NCBI GenBank assembly: GCA_914767715.1
Contig: OU612073.1
Location: 1,612,001 to 1,676,000 of the forward strand
Reading direction: 5' to 3'
Length of the DNA: 64,000 nt
Origin: Membranipora membranacea
Lineage: Eukaryota; Bryozoa; Gymnolaemata; Cheilostomatida; Membraniporidae
How positions within the stretch are numbered: position 1 is the stretch's first letter; each line of letters opens with the position of its first letter. The notes under the pieces were generated by a model that was not told the DNA's origin, searched no databases, and worked only from the letters and a program-made list of their open reading frames with translations. A program made the position numbers and the translations under genes. Positions 12,930-24,450 of this stretch are shown here, one piece after another.

Positions 12930-13343
12930 TTTGCAGATGACACAAGGTCAAGGTCGAATGGCGGACGCTAAAAACTGACTTCTTATGAAAAACTTTTAAC
13001 TAACTAACCGAATTAGTGGGGTTAAGCCATATTTGCCTCATAACAATGTGTTAAAACATTGGGACTATCCCGATGATCCAAAAGTGGCCCCTCCCCTGGT
13101 CTCCCAGACCAACCAGTCCCAGGAAAAAGAGACACTAGTGACTAGTGGAAATTAAGAAAAAACAACAACCAACTGTACCCACTCTGAACCCAAATGCCCT
13201 ACCCGTCCCATGGGATGGTATTCTGGAACAATGTCCAAACCTTATGTATTTATGTCCAGAAACTGAGGCACGCCCCTTACGCCCCCCTAGGCGGTCTAGC
13301 GTGATGTCGTCTTTGATGTAAGTTGATGTAAGTAAGTACCAAG
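12930..13343 (+). mobile_element. LINE fragment, 3' end of the family also present at 22959-24420
   Basis: About 150 bp at 13190-13343 is the reverse complement of the 3' end of the minus-strand LINE at 22959-23110, including its terminal GATGTAAGTT/GATGTAAG tail. The insert begins where identity between units stops (12930), at TTTGCAGATGACAC, which would read F-A-D-D-T like the reverse transcriptase catalytic box. The intervening sequence is not recognisably coding, so this is a deleted or rearranged copy. Confidence 0.6.
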
Positions 13344-14005
13344 AATGATGACTTGAATAGATTAGAAAGAATGGGCAATGGAACTACACCTACATGATGT
13401 TGAAGGTGAAGATGATGTTGCATGTGGTAAGTGCAAGCAAGTAGAATGTGAAATTGTTAAAAAGAAGGGCAAGACCAGTTGGATTCAATGGGATACATGT
13501 GCAGTGTGGTACCATTGTGTGTGTCAAGACAGAGGAGAGACTGATAGACTTGAGACCTTGAGTGTCACTTCTTAGGCTTGCTCTGAACTTGGCCTCCAGT
13601 CTCTAAAGTAAAACAGAAGAGAAAAAATCACAGACTAGCTCTACTGACTAAGATACTCCAGGATGAGGAGAGACATAACACTCTGGCTCAGGCTATGACA
13701 AAATATCCATGGACCGTGAAAATATGGCAACGACAACAAGGGTTGCTGCCAGAGGTGAAATGACCTCTGTCTATTCAGCATCTCAAGCTTTCCATAGTAG
13801 TTTTCTACCACGAACCATGAGGGATACCAGAGTAAGCAAAATGCAGAGCACAAAACCGAGTGCACAACTGGAAACAAAGGGGGTGGTAGTTCAACCCCCT
13901 GTGAAGGAGAACTACCAAACACCCACTGATACAGAAAGAACAGATGGTTTCTGTAACCCCTGTGGTCAAAATACCTTAGCACACTGTTAGCCAAATGAGG
14001 CACTC
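13344..14005 (+). mobile_element. Internally deleted LINE with PHD-like ORF and reverse transcriptase tail
   Basis: The frame at 13378-13575 encodes 65 residues with a PHD-finger-like pattern: CGKC, then WIQWDTCAVWYHCVC. It is followed directly (13615-13850) by a degenerate segment matching the C-terminal part of the LINE protein at 53413-53946, including KNHRLALLTKIL and HSSFLPRTMRDTR. The tail (GAGGCACTC...TCTAATG) also resembles that element. PHD fingers occur in ORF1 of CR1/L2-type LINEs, so the stretch looks like a copy that lost its middle. It is absent from unit 2. Confidence 0.65.
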
Positions 14006-15613
14006 ATTTTACTCTAATGTTCAATGTCATCATTTTTTCTATCTCCTCTGGCTTGACAAATTATTGGTTTCACCGAGCCAATCCCAACAACTAACATACT
14101 CTAATAGTGCATTCATCATTTCAACACTATCAATTTCCTTGCTATGTGCTCCTCCCTGGGTTTAAATTAATGACTTGGAGGTGTCTGTGTGTGTGACAGC
14201 AGGGCTACTAAAAGTAGTCATCAATAAAATGAATGAATAGGCAGAAAGTTTCATTTTTGATGAATTGCTTAAATCAGGGAGAATACCCTGTGACCCTAAC
14301 TGCCCTGCCCAAATTCCAGAAATACTTGTGCTAGGTTCTTGTCATACCTGTGGTTAAGAATGTGTAACATTTTGGAGTAGAGAAAAGCATAAGCGACAAG
14401 TCATACAAGATAGTAGTCCTCACATGGGAGGATATAATATTGTATGGTTATTTGGGACCAAGTGAATTAGATGCAATGGTATGTCTGTCTGCACGCCTGT
14501 CTATATCAAAAATGTAACCTTGGGATCTTTCAATTAGAACAAGTTAAGCATGTAAGCCATATCCTCGATATAATCTCACTCCGAACCCTCGCTCAGTTGG
14601 TTTATCAATTAGGCAAATTAAGTCTCAGCTCGCTTACTCAGAAGAAATTTAGTTCTACGAACCAGTGAAAAATTTGGATATGGGACCTTGCTCGTTACGC
14701 AAAGAATGACCATGATAGATTATAGCCGTGTTAGGATGAAGACCCCCATGGACGGCCAATGAGCTCATTTGGCTTGCTAAAACAATAGCAATCCAAAGCC
14801 TCTGTTGTTATAAAAGCCAAATCCACACACTTATTTCAGACCTTGATTCAATTCCGGACTCAACCCACCAACTTTTAGAGGGTAGATATGCTGTTGGCTA
14901 GAATGACTACATAATTGAATTCAACCTAACATATTCTGTAAAATGAGGGTTTGAAGAGAGAAATTGGTCACAGTCCTTCAGAAAGTCAAAGTTTTGTATA
15001 CTTTAATTATTGGCTGCAGATAAAACCGCGAAACCACAAAGTATTTGCATGGTGAAGTCAGCATAGTACTGGGTTAGATTTCCCCACAAAACTAGAACAA
15101 AAACTGATGTTTATCTTTACCTTCAGTTTCGGCAAAATCTAAAAAAACCACAAAACATCCCTGGATTGGTTGTCACTCATATTGAGTTCAATTTCATCAC
15201 AGAGCTGTGGCAAAATGTTATTGCCAATCTTTTTTGGCAGAGATTGTCAGTGTGGTTTTGCTGAGATTGGTTTGTAAACATTCCACCAACAATCTGGAGC
15301 GAAAATTCTCTTTAATTTTTCGCTGTAAAATTGATCAAATACCACAGCTTGATGCCTTGACAGTGATTACAAAAAACTCGAAAAACGGTCCAAACATCAT
15401 AGCCTATGCTTTATAGCATCAATCTACAAAAATAACAAAGGGAAATTAGTATAGGAGTACATAAAAGAGGCTTTACTGTACCAAACACTTTAGAAGGGGT
15501 AAACCTACCATTATCGATATTCGACTCATAAATAAAAATAAGCAATCATCTGAAATCACCAATAAGCTGTCAAAATCTACTCTAATGGAATATTGCAAGG
15601 TTTGCTTTGAGCG
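14006..15613. other. Intergenic stretch upstream of NCSTN copy A, paired with 25600-27173
   Basis: The stretch aligns throughout with the equivalent part of unit 2 at roughly 90 percent with small indels. No coding frame is conserved between the two copies. Unit 2 has a run of about 14 C at 25741-25755, where unit 1 has only three. Confidence 0.6.
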
Positions 15614-15620
15614 ATAAAAG
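15614..15620 (+). promoter_or_regulatory. TATA-like box upstream of NCSTN copy A
   Basis: ATAAAAG lies 117 bp upstream of the predicted NCSTN ATG. The same heptamer lies at exactly the same distance in copy B (27174-27180), within a well conserved 5' flank that also contains a TAAGTAAGTAAG run. Function is inferred only from position and conservation. Confidence 0.3.
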
Positions 15621-15736
15621 TCCTACATACTTCTGTCTTATAAGTAAGTAAGTATCTGCTCAGAATTCTTTGGTGATTCTGTGACTTACTCTCATTTCAC
15701 TTACCAGTTGTTTCTCATCTTCACAGAGACAGTGAG

Positions 15737-18700
15737 ATGGAGAAGCTGGTAATGTTAGCGTTATGTGCTCTCATCGCTGTATCCTCGGTGTCTGCAGCTG
15801 CCAGAAACCAATCAGCATCAGCCACATATCACCTGGTATGTAATCAACAACTGTCCTGTACAGGGCTGCATGCACTGGGCTACATGTACAGGGCTTCATG
15901 TTAAATATGCTGTGATTAAGAACAAGGGTTGGGGTAGAAGAATCGAAAGGGATTTGCAGAAAAAGATCTCACAAGATAGATGCTTTATGTAAGGTCCCAT
16001 TTACGAGTTGGACTTTTATATACCATGACAATAATGGGACAAATACCTGCTTATTTGCAATTTGGTCACAGTTCAGCTTTTTCGATAACTGGCTTGCCCT
16101 CCACTATTGAAACCATGGAGTTACCATATACTGTATTGATGATATTCATGTCTGTCTAATTTTCCTCGAACCTCAAATAGCTGTTCAGCGAATGTGTTAA
16201 ATTGAATCGTGCTATGCGTTTGTTTGACTTGAAAAAGTAGCTACTTATTTGCCTACGATTTGTTGGTGTATTCTGCTCTCATTCATCATTCTTGGGGAAA
16301 AAACTGTTAATGATTTTTGACAGTTTTTTACATCTTATAATGCTATGGTTTTCCTAGTTGCTACCAGTATAGTAAAACCAACAACCTTAAACTTAGACTA
16401 AAGACCATATAGATTAATTTGCTCCACTTTTTGTGCTGTATATATTTTAGGTTTATAAGGACATCAATGCCTTTGTTAGCTGTGCCAGACGATTCAATGG
16501 TACACACGAGATAGGCTGCTCTACCGGCATGTATGGAAATGTCGGAGTTATACACCTTGTCAATAACGAGGCTAGTCTGAACTGGCTGGTAGATACTGGT
16601 ATGTTTATTGGTCTACTTTCTACGTACTGCTTCTTATATGTAGTTTTGAGAAAGCATCTATTGGGTTATCCTACTTTTTTTTCCATCAAAATACAGCACT
16701 CCAGACTTAAACAAATGCCTGGATCTTAATAGGCTGCTGAGATCAACACCTAGCTGACCAAAGTTACTATTGTAAACACATTTACCTCAGCATCTCTACC
16801 AAACAAATTACTCATTACTTTTAATCAGCCAGTTGAACTGTGATTTCAAACTTGAATACATCATGAGACCCTCAGCCCTCAGCCACCCAAGCATGTCTAT
16901 CTCAAAGAAGTAATTAAAATTTGCATGAAACAATTCGAAGTTGTCTGCTCAGCATTTAAACCAGGAAGTTTGGGAAACTTTTAGCTTTTATAAATTATGT
17001 ACACTAATAAGTGCGAGTTGTCATCTCATAACCTATAAATTTGGCATGACCACATGGATGAGATAAACATTTTACGCTTATTCACTGATACTACTCTTGA
17101 CCTTATCGGAGATGGGAAAGGTTGTGAAATCTGGCTTCCTTGACAAGCTTTCATAACTTGGCATGCGTGCGGACTAAATCATGGAACGAGGTGCTGCAGG
17201 GCAGATCAAAGTTGATCAACGGCTACATGACAGTTTAAAAAATTGTCACCTGTGTTTACTGCGAGAACATCGGCCCTTGATTAACGCAAATACTCAAAGG
17301 TGCAATCATGGTTGAGCTCATGTGATTGAAAATGATTTCGCAAACAATATGAATGCCAAGGTTGCCAAAATTGAGCATTTCGACATCCAAACAATCAATT
17401 CTGACTAAATAACTGACTTATCTATTGGTTGTTATCAGCCACTATATCTCTTCCTCGTGGTGTCACCCTATCTCGAGCGGTGTCATAAAAATCCATCCTG
17501 CGTATCCAAAGCCACACCTAATTATTTGACTGAGTTTATTGCAGCCTAGTTCTAAGCCCATGTGTATAAAATCTAAAGAAGCAGAATGATAGCTTTTCTC
17601 GCAAGTATCGCCTGAGGAGGAGACAATTTCTCATTTCATCTTTAATTAGATTTCTTTGTTTTCAACGCTTATTCGAAGGTGCCTCAGCCCTCACATGACA
17701 GGGTTTTTATCAGCCTACTATATAAAATTATACTGAATTGTCAATGGAACATTTGACATTTCATGTGTTAGATTTTAGAAGATCTTCAGGACATTTTGTA
17801 GGACAAATATAATCTATTTTGAACTATAGGCCTATTAAAAACCTGCTATGTGAGGACCACTAGGTACATTAAAACTGATTTAAAATGATTTAAATATGTA
17901 TGAAAATTATCTAAATATTAAATAAGAACATGTATGTATAGTATGATACAAAGCTTGGAGACGGAACCACCATTGCATCATCAATATGTCATTTTACTGC
18001 CCTGTATACCAAATGAAATTTGTCTGCCGTGTATCAAGCAATGATGAATCAGTTCTACTATGCATGATGATTTGCGATACAGCCTCAAACCAGATGCATT
18101 CTTGATTTACTCGAGAAATCCCTCGGGAATTTACCCTGCAACTCCCAGTAGTGATCAGATCAACTTTCTGAAACATGCAGACAGCTTGCACATGAAGGAA
18201 TACAATGTACCTGGATTGCCGAGAGGCTGCTTATCTTCTGTATTGTAACTAACAAATCTAAAATTGTCGGCAGTAGGGCTTAGCTGCACAACAATTACCC
18301 GTTGCAAAACATTGGCTAACCGCATGCTTATAAATTTTCGCCTGTTTTAGCTGATGGATCATGTCCCCAATTTTGAAAAAATTGACAGCGCCTAAAACCA
18401 AATATACTCCAGAATGACTGCCTATATCTCTCGGAAATTTACTCTGCAACCCCCATAAGGTTCACTTGCTACAAAACACACTATTCTTAGATACCGTATA
18501 TCCTGTGTACCTACTAAGACCTGATCTACCTCTCACCACATAACAATAACAGGCAGGAAATGTTCGCACATTACACACAGACTGGAAGTGGCAAATTTTA
18601 TGTCTTCCTAACGTCTACTCAACATTTTTACACCCCTCCCCCAGCTAGCAAAAATTGGTGTTTGATAAAATTTGCTAACTTTACCTTATATTCACTCCTC

Positions 18701-20714
18701 TAGGGTAAATAGCAGCTGTTTTCTATGCCAGGTTGAGATTAGTTATTATATTTATTTTGTAGGACCGGACAAACCCTACACCCCTGTGATGCCCTCAAAA
18801 TTCTTCAATAAGGAAAACCTGGATAAGCTGAAGAAATCGGATAAGATTAACGGAGTGATGGTTATGATGACGGATGAGACGGACGCTGAGAATTACCCTG
18901 AACAGGGCTTCTCATCTGATCAGGAATGTCCAAACCTCGCCTCAAGTATCTACGAGGGTGACGGAGATGAGACATACTCTTGTAAAAGCCATAAATTTAA
19001 TCCTCAGGGCAGCGGACTAATGTTAGAAAACTTTGGTATCCCAATAGTATTACTTCGTTCAGAATCGGAGGTGAAATCAGTGTTGGATTGCTACCATGAC
19101 CATAATATGCCTACGGGTAAAGACAACATGCCGGCATTCCCGCTATGCTCCGTCGAAATCAAGGCTTTTATGCATGGAGCAGGCAACTCTGAAATCTGCT
19201 TGAGACGTAATAAGATGAAAAAGATGAATTTCGCATCAGTGACTTTCTGTCAGAACTTGGGTGGTCACAGCACACATGCTTTCCTCAATTACAATCATGA
19301 TAACAAGACAAGGAATAAGACAATCATTGTAACTACTAGGACGGATTCGTTCTCTTTGTTTGAGCAGAGCGAGCCGGGGGCTAGCAGCCCCGTACCTGGT
19401 ATTACAGTCATGATGGCCACTGCTGAGGCTTTAAGGAAGGTCAGGACCGAGATTCTCAATAGTGGTTATAATATTCTATTTCTGGCGGTGACTGGAGAAG
19501 CGTGGGACTATATCGGATCACAGAGGGTGGTGTATGACATGCAGGGAGACTCATTCCCACAGAACATGTCGTCTGAGCCAAAGTTTAAACTCTCACAGGT
19601 TCACCTCGTACTTGAGCTGTCACATTTCATCTACGCATTGAACAATTCTAATCAACTGTTTGCTCACTCTGATCCAAAGACTGCTTCACAACATCCCCAG
19701 GTTGATGAGTTTATTACAATTCTGAAGGCTGTCAAAGTTGGTAGCTTAGCTTTAGATACGGCTACTGCTGGACAACCGCTACCTCCCGCTTCTGCTCAGA
19801 TGTTCATAAGAGAGGCAGAGACAGATGTTGCTGCTGTTGTGTTAGCTGATTATGATAAAAAGTACGAGACTGAGTTTTACAACAGCTACCTCGATACCTC
19901 CACGGCTCACTACTTCTACACGCAGAAAAACCGATCTGCCATTAACTATACGGCCATGACTGTGCAAGGTGACCTTCTCGCGGATGTTGCCACGTTGGTT
20001 GCCCAATCGCTGTACCAGTATACCACTAACGGTAATACAACTACCACTGAGGCTAGTAGGAACACTACAAGTCGCCTCTTATACTGTTTCCTGATTTCTC
20101 CGAAATGTGACATCTTCCAGACTGTCGTCCCGCCTGAAAACTACAACATTGTCAGTGATAATGAGCTGCCATTCCCATTCTTTGTGTCTGCATACTCTTC
20201 GCATCCCAGAGATAACCTGCAGTATCTTGTCAATAAGTTGTTAGCTTACTATGTTGGTGATCAGATAGATCTTAGTGGACACGAAGAAGACAAACAACAA
20301 GATGCCTGCAAACAAATTAGCGGTACGGAATGGATGTCCGGCCATACCAACTCATCGGGCCCGATGGCAGCCTTTTATGCAATTTCGGATCGTAAGCCAT
20401 TCTGTATGAAGAGCGCCGTACAATTCCACAAAGCTTCCTCTCCTGCATTCGAGATAGATAACTATAACTTTTCATCTACCAAATATTCAACTTGGACGGA
20501 GAGTGTTTGGCCACCTGATGCATTCCATGTGAGACTGTTTCTGCAGCCCTCTGCTGAGGTTGAGCTGGCCAGCATGATTGCTGGTTTAGCTGTATCCTTT
20601 CTGTCTGCAGTTACAGCCATTCTAATTCAGAGAAAAGCTGCCATATTATTCCCTCCACTTGATGACAATGTCGTATTAATAGCTCAGCAAAATACAAACA
20701 ACCCACCAACATAA
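15737..20714 (+). CDS. NCSTN: Nicastrin, copy A (gamma-secretase subunit)
   Basis: This is the large glycosylated ectodomain subunit of gamma-secretase, which screens substrates for presenilin cleavage. Exons: 15737-15835 (33 codons), 16451-16598, and one very large exon 18763-20714; joined, 732 residues (human 709). A signal peptide (KLVMLALCALIAVSSVSA) opens the protein. Conserved cysteines and the STGMYGNVGVIHLV segment are in exon 2. The DYIGS motif is in GEAWDYIGSQRVVYDM (about residues 327-342) in the aminopeptidase-like fold. AEVELASMIAGLAVSFLSAV begins the single C-terminal membrane helix (about 685-707), followed by a short basic tail. Many N-X-S/T sites are present. Splice phases agree. 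The large exon's frame is open upstream into the intron, but GACCGG after AG at 18762 joins in frame and matches copy B. It is 30 percent or more similar to human by eye. Confidence 0.93.
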
Positions 20715-20897
20715 CAATTCTATAGTTTTACGTTATACATAAATCGTTGTGTATCTCTGTCTTATCACAAATAATACCTTATCTATTTTTTTCATTTGAT
20801 GTCAATTGTGTTAATTATTAACTTTTGAATATATTCTGAGATTATTGTTTGCCATTATCAGGTGAGCGCTCAATTTTTTTCCTGTTCAATTCTTTGA

Positions 20898-20903
20898 AAT
20901 AAA
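20898..20903 (+). promoter_or_regulatory. Polyadenylation signal of NCSTN copy A
   Basis: AATAAA lies about 185 bp past the stop, in a context (TTTGAAATAAATGACT) preserved in copy B at 32488-32493. Confidence 0.5.
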
Positions 20904-21771
20904 TGACTGTCACTGTCCTCTTTCAGCTATAATACAATTTGATATATTATTTAAAGTTACAGCGCAGCTTTGATTTTGCAAATTCAGCTTACTATTTAAA
21001 ATCTGGGATGCTTGCATTTTACATTTATTTATAAATGTTAATCAAGACTCAAGACCAGAAGATGGCAACATATTGGCATACCAATCACACCCAGAACACC
21101 ATCAACTTGTCCAGCCTACTTGTGACTAATCAGAAAAATATGACAAAGTCTAATTCTCACAATTTCATAGAGTACCAATTATTGGGAAATCACTTGCTGC
21201 TGAAACCTATTGCAATTTATATTACAATTTTTATGGCTAATATCATTCATTTTTCTCCGTTCCGATTAGTATACTTGTCTCAACTTAACTTTGTGTCACC
21301 AAATACTACAGGTGCTTGTGCGGCAGGTATATTCTAGACAGTGTAAGAGGTGAGCATCACAACCAGGCAGACAGGAAAATGAGTTATCTTAAAGAGAACT
21401 CATAGGTTGTACTTTGACCATAAAGATATAAATAGGTATTTATATGTTCCTGACTTTGACAATGCATTTTGCCCTGCACATTATTCGCTGACTGTGTGTA
21501 TGTCCCATCATTAGTAATTGTTGTTGCTGTTTTGTTTTCTTGTTATAATATTTAATACTTCTAATTTACGTGGCGTCGAGCAGTCGGTCATCAGCCTTTG
21601 CCGGAACAGATGCGCAGACCAACACCAACACCAGCTTGTTAATAATCTATGGTAAAAAATACCAAATATCATCAAGATGATTAGATTGGATCCAAGAACA
21701 AAATCTTGTGTTCGCAACTTGTGCGGTTAGCAAAATCGTACATAAGTTTTAGCTTTGAATCTTCAATTTTG
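20904..21771. other. 3' flank of NCSTN copy A to the duplication junction
   Basis: No gene is seen. The stretch aligns with 32494-34501 but lacks two segments present there (about 32690-32970 and 33405-34195). It contains the family-2 palindrome at 21419-21452. Confidence 0.6.
21411..21460. repeat. Family-2 micro-palindrome in unit 1, 8-bp target duplication
   Basis: The element at 21419-21452 (34 bp) is flanked by ACTTTGAC on both sides. The orthologous insertion is in unit 2 at 33345-33378 with the same flanks, so it was present before the duplication. The right end is TGTTCCTG, diverged from TGTTTATG. Confidence 0.7.
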
Positions 21772-21868
21772 ATGAAGTACTTCATTATGAATAGAAATGA
21801 TAGCTTTTTTTCCTCTAAAACGGTTCTTGTGTTTTATTGGTCGCTCTATAGAGACTGTAAGTATTCTT

Positions 21869-22546
21869 TCAGCTCTTCTTATTTCCAGTGACTTCTTCAT
21901 TTGCTGTCTCTATCTCTGTGTAAAGATCATGTAACTGTCGTAATTGTTCATCAGTAAAGCTATCGAGAGATAATTCGTCCATGTTTTGTCCCAAAGGTCG
22001 CATCATGATGTGATATTCGTGATTCTACCTCTGACCCAAAAAAAACCCGGATATTGGAGTGACGGAAAGCGCGAGAGACCCAAGCTTGCTTTTATTATCG
22101 GATCTGCACAGAGTAATCAGCCTTATATTGTATATCTAAGTAGGGTTGTTGCCTACTTCACACTTGCCATCTCTGCCAATCTGGTTTGACAATGTCACAT
22201 AGTATTTAGTCCATTCTGTCACAAACATTGCAGTACGGGCCTCGCTAGGATTCTTGTGCCTTTTGAACTCATCTTTAGCATAACTGAAGAAAACAAAACC
22301 AAATGCAAGCCTTTTACAATAAGTTTGTATGCAGTAGTTTTAGATTTAAATGGGGTATAATAATAATGTGTTTGATGATAGTAGATGGGGACATACATCC
22401 AATGATTTTCAGGGCCCTCCAAAAGTAAGCCTTGCAGTCTTACCTCTCACCAAGATCTTTCATAGGACCAGGCAGACTGCGGTGTAATCGGAGGATACCT
22501 ATATACATCAATCGTGCCTTCTGATGGCGAGCAAGCGACTACTCAT
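21869..22546 (-). pseudogene. SDHAF3: SDHAF3 pseudogene (duplicate of 10613-11121)
   Basis: Both exons are recognisable at about 90 percent identity to the intact gene. A 2-bp gain just after the ATG (22546) shifts exon 1 and leads to a stop at about codon 13. Exon 2 is split by an unrelated insert of about 160 bp (near 22002-22162). The polyadenylation signal is destroyed. The duplicated neighbour NCSTN has stayed open, so decay is confined to this gene. Confidence 0.88.
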
Positions 22547-22677
22547 GACAGAGTCTGCACTTCTACAAACATAGGAACATGTATCAGTGATTGTAGGGAA
22601 TGGATGGCATTAACTTATATTTGCAGATATACCAGCACACTGCAGAAGTAGAATCCTAATTTTTGAACAGTTCAGTA

Positions 22678-22710
22678 TCCAAAGCAAGGAGAAAAACTCC
22701 TTGTCCAAAG
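22678..22710. repeat. Family-1 micro-palindrome, 19 bp, with perfect 7-bp target duplication and known empty site
   Basis: CAAGGAGAAAAACTCCTTG (22685-22703) is flanked by TCCAAAG on both sides. In unit 1 the same place (11253-11259) has a single TCCAAAG and no palindrome, with matching sequence on either side. Unit 2 therefore differs by exactly 19 bp plus one 7-bp duplicate. Confidence 0.85.
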
Positions 22711-22958
22711 CATCAGAATGAAATTTGAATCAATTCATAGGCTGTTATTTAATTGAAGTCAATAAATCTTGGCCTGGGTAAAAATACATACAGGAGGTTA
22801 CAATCAAATTACACATGGCCTAGAGACACAGCCCTTATTATTGATTACTTTGTAGCCAACTTTACTGAGCAATGTCACAAAAACAACACTATATGTGACT
22901 AACTCACAGCAAAATAAAGCAATACAAACAAAAATGGTTGATCAGAATCAATTTGACT

Positions 22959-24420
22959 TACATCAACTTACATCAAAGACGACATCACGCTAGACCGCCT
23001 AGGGGGGCATAAGGGGCGTGCCTCAGTTTTTGGACATAACTTCATAAGGTTTGGACATTGTTCCAGAATACCATCCCATGGGTAGGGCATTTGGGTCCAG
23101 AGCGGGTACAAGTACCCATCCAGTAGGGCATCAGTAGTATTGTCCTCTGATTGTCCTTAGATTTTCATATCCCGTATTGTCCGGGCAGAAAACTGTTATG
23201 AAAACAGTTCCCTGTGGCAGCGATAGAGCGCGGCTCGTTCCGTGTTTGTGATCTTGTCGAGACTGTAGTATGGGGCTAGTTTATTATTTCATCGTAGGAT
23301 GAGCAGAGTGCAGGATGAGCCTCCTCTCTTGACAGTACCTTATTTAGGAGCTTTACCCTGGAGTTCTTCCACCGAATTACTAGCTGTTCCAGCTGCAATT
23401 TCTCCTTTGCTTCCGTAACACCCCTCCTCCCCTTCAATCCACAGATCATTCTCACACCTTGGTTTTACACAATCTCGAGTGCCTCGATCTCCCTCTTTGT
23501 GGAAGGATCCCAGGCACAGGAAGCATATTCCAGATGAGGAAGGCAGAGAGACTAGTATGTAATCAGTCTGGCTCACGGTGGTGCCCAGTAGAGAGCTCGT
23601 CTGATCATCCCAATCTGCTTTCTGGCGCTGCAGATTTTGTCGGCTATGTGGTCAGTGAACTTTAGGTCTCACTGCAGTATCACTCCCAAGTATTTGCAGT
23701 GATCTGTGTGCTCAAGCACTATATTGTCCATAGTGTACTCTGGGACTGTTCTCTGAGGATGGAAGGCAATAAGCTTAGACTTCCTAGCATTAAAACTCAT
23801 CCCCCAGGTTTTAGCCCAGGTGTTCAGTGACTCCAAGTTGGCTTGAAATCTCTACTCATCATTTGTGTTGTCTACATTTTGGTACATCAGGGTATCATAA
23901 GCAAAGAGGCCAGCAGAGCAATCAACATGACTGGGGAGATCGTTAATATACACCAAAATCAACACTGGACCCATCACCGAGCCCTGTGGGACTCCGGATG
24001 TCACTGGGAGGGATTCAGATTTAGCTCCATCCAGCACCACTGTCTGCGATCGGTTACACAGGAAGTCATGTATCCAGTCCAGCAGGTAGCTTTCCATACC
24101 AGGTATGTCCGTCAGTTTTTGCATTAACAATGCATGTGGTACACGGTCAAAGGCCTTTGACAGGTCCAAGACTGCTGCGTGCACACTGGACTTCTTGTCG
24201 GTTGCTCCTATGATCTCATGCAAAGTGGCGCATATCTGAGTTTCACATGAGAGCCCTTTCCTGAAACCATGTTGACTATTGTGAAGTCAACTGTCAATCT
24301 TCTCCAGAAGGTTTCTCAGCACAATATGTTCAAGCAGTTTACAGGGTATGCTTGTGAGAGAGATTGGTCGGTAATTGTTGGCGTTCTGTTTGTTCCCGTT
24401 TTTATGAATGGGCGTTAGGT
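22959..24420 (-). mobile_element. 5'-truncated, decayed LINE with reverse transcriptase fragment
   Basis: It is read on the minus strand from 24420. The fragment begins in the reverse transcriptase fingers (NYRPISLTSIPCKLLEHIV), continues through HGFRKGLSC, LDLSKAFDRVPHALLMQKL and SGVPQGSVMGPVLILVYIND, and reaches the catalytic box, where FADDT has become FAYDT. Downstream are NTWAKTWGMSFNARKSKLIAF and a thumb segment (LKGRRGVTEAKEKLQLEQL), interrupted by several stops. The 3' tail is GATGTAAGTTGATGTAAG. The type is CR1/Jockey-like from these motifs. It is absent from the equivalent site in unit 1 (near 12700), so the insertion follows the duplication. It is not functional. Confidence 0.88.
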
Positions 24421-24450
24421 TTCAATAGCAATTATTACTTGTTTAGTTAA

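Larger units (their letters stand above)
10511..21780. repeat. Tandem segmental duplication, unit 1
   Basis: Unit 1 spans SDHAF3 through the 3' flank of the first NCSTN. It matches unit 2 (21772-34510) piecewise and in order: 10515-11150 with 21780-22575; 12458-12600 with 22755-22900; 14010-20714 with 25600-32306; 21500-21770 with 34220-34500. Intact coding exons are closer (roughly 95-98 percent by eye) than introns (roughly 90 percent). The junction carries ATGAAGTAC at 21772-21780, matching ATGAAGTAT at the start of unit 1 (10511) and ATGGAGTAT at the end of unit 2 (34502). Confidence 0.9.

Noticed and set aside
18672-18762. ATG upstream of the large NCSTN exon as a start codon
   Set aside because: The upstream part of the frame is intron. 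The AG at 18762 joins in phase to exon 2, and the signal peptide lies in exon 1 at 15737.
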